Positions 60,545-64,000 of a DNA stretch of 64,000 bases are shown here, in pieces. Made by a program: the position numbers and the translations under genes. A model generated the notes under the pieces. It did no database searches, had not been told where the DNA came from, and worked only from the letters and a program-made list of their open reading frames with translations. The stretch's first letter is position 1; each line of letters begins with the position of its first letter. The DNA is from Bacteroidales bacterium. GTDB lineage: Bacteria > Bacteroidota > Bacteroidia > Bacteroidales > UBA932. The DNA is taken from positions 94,732-158,731 of the forward strand of contig JAFTDJ010000049.1 of the NCBI GenBank assembly GCA_017454265.1. The letters are read 5' to 3'.

Positions 60545-61060
60545 TTAAAAACCCGAACTAAGTTTGCGTGCAATACCGTCTGCCTCCAACTTGTGCTTGA
60601 GGTTGTCGTACATCACCTGTACGTAAATGGCTACTTTGTAACCCCCCTTGACTTTCCTGCAGTCGGTTCCTGAAGGGACTCCGTCCGTGGTCATATTGAC
60701 ATAAGCCAGATATGGACCGCCGGCGGCGAAGAAGTTCTGGAAATAATCCTCGTGAGATACGAGGGTGTCCGGATTGGGGCAGATGGGGGGCGTGCTCATT
60801 GCAGAAGCGTTGCCTGGCAGCCCGCGGAAAATGCAAGCGTGGACGGCGTTTTCCTTTGCGGCCATAACGGCTTTGTCAACAGTGCGGCCATAGCCCCAGA
60901 CCTTAACGAATTTTGTGCCGTCAACACCTACCTTTTCAGTAGTGATTTCATAGTTGTCCCAACTGTTGAAAGACTTTCTCCTGTCTTTGTTCTGGGCGCT
61001 GACGCTCACTGCCGATGCGGTCATCAATAGCGTGAAGGCGATAAACAGTACTTTTTTCAT
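60545..61060 (-). CDS. Exported LPP20-like protein, paralogue A
   Basis: 171 residues, signal peptide MKKVLFIAFTLLMTASAVSVSAQ. The mature domain begins FVKVWGYGRTVDKAVMAAKENAVHACIFRGLPG, continues EDYFQNFFAAGGPYLAYVNM and ends YKVAIYVQVMYDNLKHKLEADGIA, the same plan as the gene at 58153. It is longer by an insertion (about 80-100) with a Cys-Pro pair. Located between the 529-residue gene and the DUF6175-like gene with gaps of 13 and 3 nt. Confidence 0.72.
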   Translation of the reverse strand: MKKVLFIAFTLLMTASAVSVSAQNKDRRKSFNSWDNYEITTEKVGVDGTKFVKVWGYGRTVDKAVMAAKENAVHACIFRGLPGNASAMSTPPICPNPDTLVSHEDYFQNFFAAGGPYLAYVNMTTDGVPSGTDCRKVKGGYKVAIYVQVMYDNLKHKLEADGIARKLSSGF

Positions 61061-61073
61061 TATACTCTAAAAT

Positions 61074-62663
61074 TTAGAATGTCCATTTGACACCTGCCTG
61101 AAAACCAAGACGGCTTCCGTGGTTGGCGCTGTTGTTCCACAATTCATAAGTGTTTCCGCGTAAAGGAGTAAGCCAGTCGAAGCATACCTTGCCGAACAAT
61201 TGCAAGGGGTATGCCACATTCACGGAAGCCCGGAATCCCGGCTCGAGCGCCAGGGCGGATTTGCTCATAAAACTGGCCGTTGAGCTTGTGCCGGATGAGA
61301 CGGGACCCACATAATCGTTAATTAAGGAAATATATGGCATCAGCTCAATGAACCGGCTTAGGTGGAAAGCATAACCATATCCAATTCCGAAGTTGACTGC
61401 GGACACCCCGGAAGCGGTTTTAAGGTCGAATGCGCCACCCAAAAGCACATATGACATGGTTCCGTTGGTATTAACGTTCATCAGTAAGTCCATATCGATG
61501 GCAAGTGATGCCCCCGGACATATTCCTCCGAACTTGACGCCCGCCATTACTCCGAATTTGAGATCGTTGCTTTGCTTGATAGTCCAACCTTCCTCGATGT
61601 TGGCCATGCCGGATATCTGGTAGAACTTGGAGGGCTCGGTTTCACCTGATGCCATACCGGAGTTATCGGAAATTTCCGTAGCACGCAAGTATCCGCGTGG
61701 TACGGAGATCAGGTTGCCGGCTTCGTCTTCACGATATGAATATGCGCGGTAACGGGCACCGTTCCTAAGACCTTCCTTCGTGCCGATTTTTGCTCGCAAA
61801 GGCTTTTTAGCTGCTATCGTCACGGCTACTTCCCAGTCGGACAACTGATTCTCCAAATGGGTTACGATGTCTGACAAAGAATTGTAAATGGCTTTCTTCG
61901 GGTCTGATGAGGACCCTGATGCGCTGACGACCGCCGCTTGCTCCATCAAGGGAGGGAAGTCGATGAAGGCCTGGCGCTTTGCAGTCTTGGTGGCGTCGTC
62001 GTCTTCTTCGTAAATCCAGCATTTGTCGTAGAATTCGTTCAGTTGTTCCGCAGAGAGGCCGAGCTTGTATGCATATGCTTTGGTGGAGGCAGACCAGGTT
62101 ACCTTTCCTTTGTCGTCAACCTTCTTCTGCAAGCTGTAGGGATCGACTACAACTACGTAACTGTGGCTCACAAGGCCGTGTCCGGCGTCTCCGAGAGCTT
62201 CAATTCCAACCCGTGATGCGCGGGCGTTTATGACGTCCTGGTCTTTTGCATCGTAGTTCCCGCGATAGCGTATGAGTTTGTCATTCATAAACCCCTGTGA
62301 ATCGCGCCCGAATATGTAGGTGAGAATTTCCTTGTCCAAAGATTTCTCCCTGACGGCAGAGGAAATGACATCAGTAGGAATTATGTAATTGTAAGTTGGG
62401 CTCTGGGAAGAGACGGCTCTGCTCCGGGAAACCTGAATCGTTTCCGTAGCAATCTTGTTGAGGTCGAATTTTTCGCCGGGGTTGTACGCTTTCACTGCGG
62501 CGAGAACGTCTGAATCATAGACGTCTCCGCGTTGCACGGCTATGAAAGAGATGCTGTTGCGGTTGTAGTCGCTGGTTACGACTTCCTTAACCTTGGCCTG
62601 CGCGCCGGCCAGAACAGGCAGCAGGAGAGCCAGGGTAACTGTGAACTTGATCTTACTATCCAT
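61074..62663 (-). CDS. Exported protein with FlgT-C-like segment and beta-barrel end
   Basis: 529 residues from ATG 62663 (MDSKIKFTVTLALLLPVLAGAQA signal). The very long frame to 63335 is rejected because it covers the divergent guanylyltransferase gene. The N-terminal 250 residues are mixed alpha/beta (VKEVVTSDYNRNSISFIAV...). About 285-320 (IGTKEGLRNGARYRAYSYRE, GYLRATEISDNS) matches the FlgT C-terminal/CsgG-associated beta fold. From about 360 on, a transmembrane-barrel-like region (FGVMAGVKFGG, FGIGYGYAFHLSRFIELMPY) ends in GFQAGVKWTF. First gene of the seven-gene unit, 23 nt behind its -7 box. Confidence 0.75.
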   Translation of the reverse strand: MDSKIKFTVTLALLLPVLAGAQAKVKEVVTSDYNRNSISFIAVQRGDVYDSDVLAAVKAYNPGEKFDLNKIATETIQVSRSRAVSSQSPTYNYIIPTDVISSAVREKSLDKEILTYIFGRDSQGFMNDKLIRYRGNYDAKDQDVINARASRVGIEALGDAGHGLVSHSYVVVVDPYSLQKKVDDKGKVTWSASTKAYAYKLGLSAEQLNEFYDKCWIYEEDDDATKTAKRQAFIDFPPLMEQAAVVSASGSSSDPKKAIYNSLSDIVTHLENQLSDWEVAVTIAAKKPLRAKIGTKEGLRNGARYRAYSYREDEAGNLISVPRGYLRATEISDNSGMASGETEPSKFYQISGMANIEEGWTIKQSNDLKFGVMAGVKFGGICPGASLAIDMDLLMNVNTNGTMSYVLLGGAFDLKTASGVSAVNFGIGYGYAFHLSRFIELMPYISLINDYVGPVSSGTSSTASFMSKSALALEPGFRASVNVAYPLQLFGKVCFDWLTPLRGNTYELWNNSANHGSRLGFQAGVKWTF

Positions 62664-62685
62664 AAGTATATTTGGTTGGTAGCTA

Positions 62686-62713
62686 CAAATATAAACAAAA
62701 TATATTACTTTTG
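62686..62713. promoter_or_regulatory. Divergent promoter of the envelope unit and the guanylyltransferase gene
   Basis: Minus-strand TATATTTG is read from 62693 to 62686; plus-strand TACTTTTG lies at 62706-62713. The plus box ends 4 nt before ATG 62718, so a leaderless message is predicted. Neither has a clear TTTG 19 nt upstream. Confidence 0.6.
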
Positions 62714-62717
62714 CAGT

Positions 62718-63584
62718 ATGACCAACCATGTAGTAATAATGGCAGGAGGTGTCGGAAGCCGACTCTTTCCTATAAGTACCCCGGAGCATCCCAAACAGTT
62801 CATTGACCTGTTGGGCTGCGGAAAAACCCTGATAAGGCTTACCTATGAACGTTTCCTGGCTCTTGGCGAAGATATCCGTTTTTGGGTCGTGACTTCCGGA
62901 TCGTATACCCATTTCATCCACGAGCAGATACCCGAGATACCTGACGAGCAGATTCTTGCCGAGCCTGTTGCACGCAATACCGCTCCCTGCATCGCATATG
63001 CCTGTTGGAAAATCAAGGAAAAGTATCCCGATGCAAACATCGTTATCACTCCGGCCGACGCTTATGTGCCGGATGTCGGCGCATTTGCGCAGACTATGCG
63101 CACGGCTCTTGATTTCACGGCTTCCCGCAAGGCCATCGTATGCATAGGGATTGCGCCCGACACGCCGCACACCGGCTACGGTTATATCCACGCCCCGGCG
63201 GAGGTCGGAACACCCGTCAAAGTTGCTGAGTTCAAAGAAAAGCCCTCCTTGGAGGTGGCACAGGGTTATTTGGCAGACGGGGGATATTGGTGGAATGCGG
63301 GTATTTTCGTATGGAACATAGATACAATCGAACAAGAATTAAGGGCCCACGCGCCTCAAATCTGTTCGCTTATGGATTCCCTTGCGCCCAGCCTGTATCT
63401 GCCTGAGGAGGAAGAGGCCTTGTCGGAAATCTTCCCTTTGTGTGAAAAGATCAGTATAGACTATGCTGTTATGGAAAAGTCTTCGGATGTTTATGCACTA
63501 GCAGCAGATTGGGCCTGGAGCGACCTTGGCAGTTTTGAGGCAATTGAAAGAATTACCGGCAGGGACCCGCGAAAAAATCTTTAA
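62718..63584 (+). CDS. Mannose-1-phosphate guanylyltransferase, C-terminally short
   Basis: 288 residues from ATG 62718; upstream starts are inside the divergent gene. Makes GDP-mannose for polysaccharide and O-antigen synthesis. Motifs: VVIMAGGVGSRLFPIST, HPKQFIDLLG, EPVARNTAPCI, ITPADAY, GYGYI, FKEKP, WNAGIFVW and WAWSDLGSF. Homologues usually run about 60-75 residues further, with a glycine-rich turn after WSDLG; here the frame stops at RDPRKNL, just before the tRNA promoter. The catalytic domain is complete. No mannose-6-phosphate isomerase or epimerase domain. Confidence 0.9.
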   Translation: MTNHVVIMAGGVGSRLFPISTPEHPKQFIDLLGCGKTLIRLTYERFLALGEDIRFWVVTSGSYTHFIHEQIPEIPDEQILAEPVARNTAPCIAYACWKIKEKYPDANIVITPADAYVPDVGAFAQTMRTALDFTASRKAIVCIGIAPDTPHTGYGYIHAPAEVGTPVKVAEFKEKPSLEVAQGYLADGGYWWNAGIFVWNIDTIEQELRAHAPQICSLMDSLAPSLYLPEEEEALSEIFPLCEKISIDYAVMEKSSDVYALAADWAWSDLGSFEAIERITGRDPRKNL

Positions 63585-63588
63585 AAAT

Positions 63589-63619
63589 TTTGAATATTTA
63601 GGAAAATACTCTATATTTG
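63589..63619 (+). promoter_or_regulatory. Promoter of the tRNA-Lys/Lys/Val cluster
   Basis: TTTG at 63589-63592, a 19 nt spacer, TATATTTG at 63612-63619. It begins 5 nt after the guanylyltransferase stop. The leader (GCAGTCCCAAATAC) is nearly identical to that of tRNA-Val at 1156. Confidence 0.85.
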
Positions 63620-63639
63620 CAGTCCCAAATACGGAGGAT

Positions 63640-63712
63640 GACTCGTTAGCTCAGTTGGTAGAGCATCACACTTTTAATGTGGGGGTCTCGGGTTCGAGCC
63701 CCGAACGGGTCA
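63640..63712 (+). tRNA. tRNA-Lys (anticodon TTT)
   Basis: Acceptor GACTCGT/ACGGGTC, anticodon stem TCACA/TGTGG with loop CTTTTAA, T arm TCGGG-TTCGAGC-CCCGA, discriminator A. TTT reads AAA/AAG. No encoded CCA. Confidence 0.93.
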
Positions 63713-63727
63713 CAAAGATTGAAAAAT

Positions 63728-63800
63728 GCTTCCTTAGCTCAGTTGGTAGAGCACCTGACTCTTAATCAGGGTGTCTAGGGTTCGAGCCCCTAAGGGAGCA
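63728..63800 (+). tRNA. tRNA-Lys (anticodon CTT)
   Basis: Acceptor GCTTCCT/AGGGAGC, anticodon stem CCTGA/TCAGG with loop CTCTTAA, T arm TAGGG-TTCGAGC-CCCTA, discriminator A. CTT reads AAG. Fifteen bases after tRNA-Lys(TTT), same transcript. Confidence 0.93.
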
Positions 63801-63810
63801 CTTTTTTTAT

Positions 63811-63885
63811 GAGGGCATAGCTCAGTTGGTTTAGAGCGCTTGCTTGACAGGCAAGAGGTCGACAGTTCAAACCTGTCTGTTCTCA
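63811..63885 (+). tRNA. tRNA-Val (anticodon GAC)
   Basis: Acceptor GAGGGCA/TGTTCTC with two G-T pairs, anticodon stem CTTGC/GCAAG with loop TTGACAG, T arm GACAG-TTCAAAC-CTGTC, discriminator A. GAC reads GUC/GUU (valine). Last gene of the cluster. Confidence 0.93.
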
Positions 63886-63886
63886 C

Positions 63887-63921
63887 AAAAAAGCACCCGT
63901 CGGTCCGGCGGGTGCTTTTTT
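63887..63921 (+). terminator. Intrinsic terminator after the tRNA cluster
   Basis: GCACCCG (63893-63899) pairs with CGGGTGC (63909-63915), flanked by six A on the left and six T on the right. Confidence 0.88.
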
Positions 63922-63989
63922 GTCTTATTTGAGCTTTTGGCGGGTTGGACATTTTGTAGGATGGAATCCTAGTAATGCATTGAAATACA

Positions 63990-63997
63990 TATCTTTG
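63990..63997 (+). promoter_or_regulatory. -7 box leading out of the window
   Basis: TATCTTTG at the right edge, followed by CAA. It probably serves a plus-strand gene that begins beyond base 64000. Confidence 0.5.
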
Positions 63998-64000
63998 CAA

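Noticed and set aside
62664-63335. N-terminal extension of the 61074 gene to 63335
   Set aside because: It runs over the whole promoter region and most of the guanylyltransferase gene; a good signal peptide starts at 62663.
63526-63765. Plus-strand frame with DSLAQLVEHHTFNVGVSGSS
   Set aside because: Translation of the tRNA-Lys genes themselves and the end of the guanylyltransferase gene.
63640-63885. Integrative element at the tRNA cluster
   Set aside because: No repeated tRNA 3' end or integrase within the window.
63734-64000. Minus-strand frame of 88 codons (FELSTSCLSS... type)
   Set aside because: It is antisense to tRNA-Lys(CTT) and tRNA-Val(GAC); such peptides are a classic artefact of tRNA genes.

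Overview
This is a gene-dense chromosomal segment of a member of the Bacteroidota, most likely a gut- or oral-type Bacteroidales. The grounds are: promoter -7 boxes of the form TAnnTTTG (several with TTTG 19 nt upstream); lineage-typical families (THUMP-like methyltransferase of the PG_1098 type, DUF4369-, DUF4493- and DUF6175-type proteins, NamZ/DUF1343, Wzi-like protein, TonB receptor, dipeptidyl peptidase IV, FISUMP and fimbrillin-like domains); tRNAs without an encoded CCA; and weak Shine-Dalgarno signals. No rRNA, CRISPR array, transposase, phage gene or complete mobile element was seen.

Layout. 1-1281: the 3' end of rhaA, a small lipoprotein and tRNA-Val(CAC). 1287-5346 (minus): a tight four-gene unit of ROK regulator, AmgK-like kinase fused to a RapZ C-terminal domain, MurU-like nucleotidyltransferase and an outer-membrane protein, probably for amino-sugar/peptidoglycan recycling. 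5420-10152 (plus): orphan membrane sensor, TrkH, RecD-like helicase, methyltransferase. 10129-11967 (minus): a compact DPP-IV. 12036-31401 (plus): sixteen genes with overlaps or gaps of at most 12 nt, running from a NatAB-like exporter through a split 5'-nucleotidase, YicC, a TonB receptor with an HMA protein, GlnS, Wzi-like protein, an aminotransferase, LysA, DUF47/Pit phosphate transport, an MsbA-like exporter and VanZ-like protein to a large amidase. 31398-34236 (minus): WalJ-like hydrolase and TPR protein. 34271-35122 (plus): a degenerate M28 peptidase.

35137-41120 is the accessory part of the window. It holds a lineage-specific small protein, a roughly 400-base spacer full of short palindromes and repeats, a 39-residue small ORF, two LRR surface lipoproteins, and a hicAB toxin-antitoxin pair with a well-defined promoter/operator between them. 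The stretch around 36200-39450 looks more AT-rich than its surroundings.

41109-54630 returns to core-like genes: a Ser/Thr kinase with a divergent secreted protein, NamZ, a glycerophosphodiesterase, YbaK, PFOR, FabD, tRNA-Arg(CCG) and an M16 peptidase, followed by a possible small RNA. 54789-62663 (minus) is a DUF4493 lipoprotein and then a seven-gene unit: six exported proteins, several resembling LPP20/FlgT/CsgG-LpoB-type envelope proteins, plus a Ser-type sulfatase. This unit is the best candidate here for an undescribed system. 62718-64000 holds a C-terminally short mannose-1-phosphate guanylyltransferase, three tRNAs (Lys-TTT, Lys-CTT, Val-GAC), a terminator and a promoter leading out of the window.

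Family assignments were made by recognising motifs by eye. No search was run.
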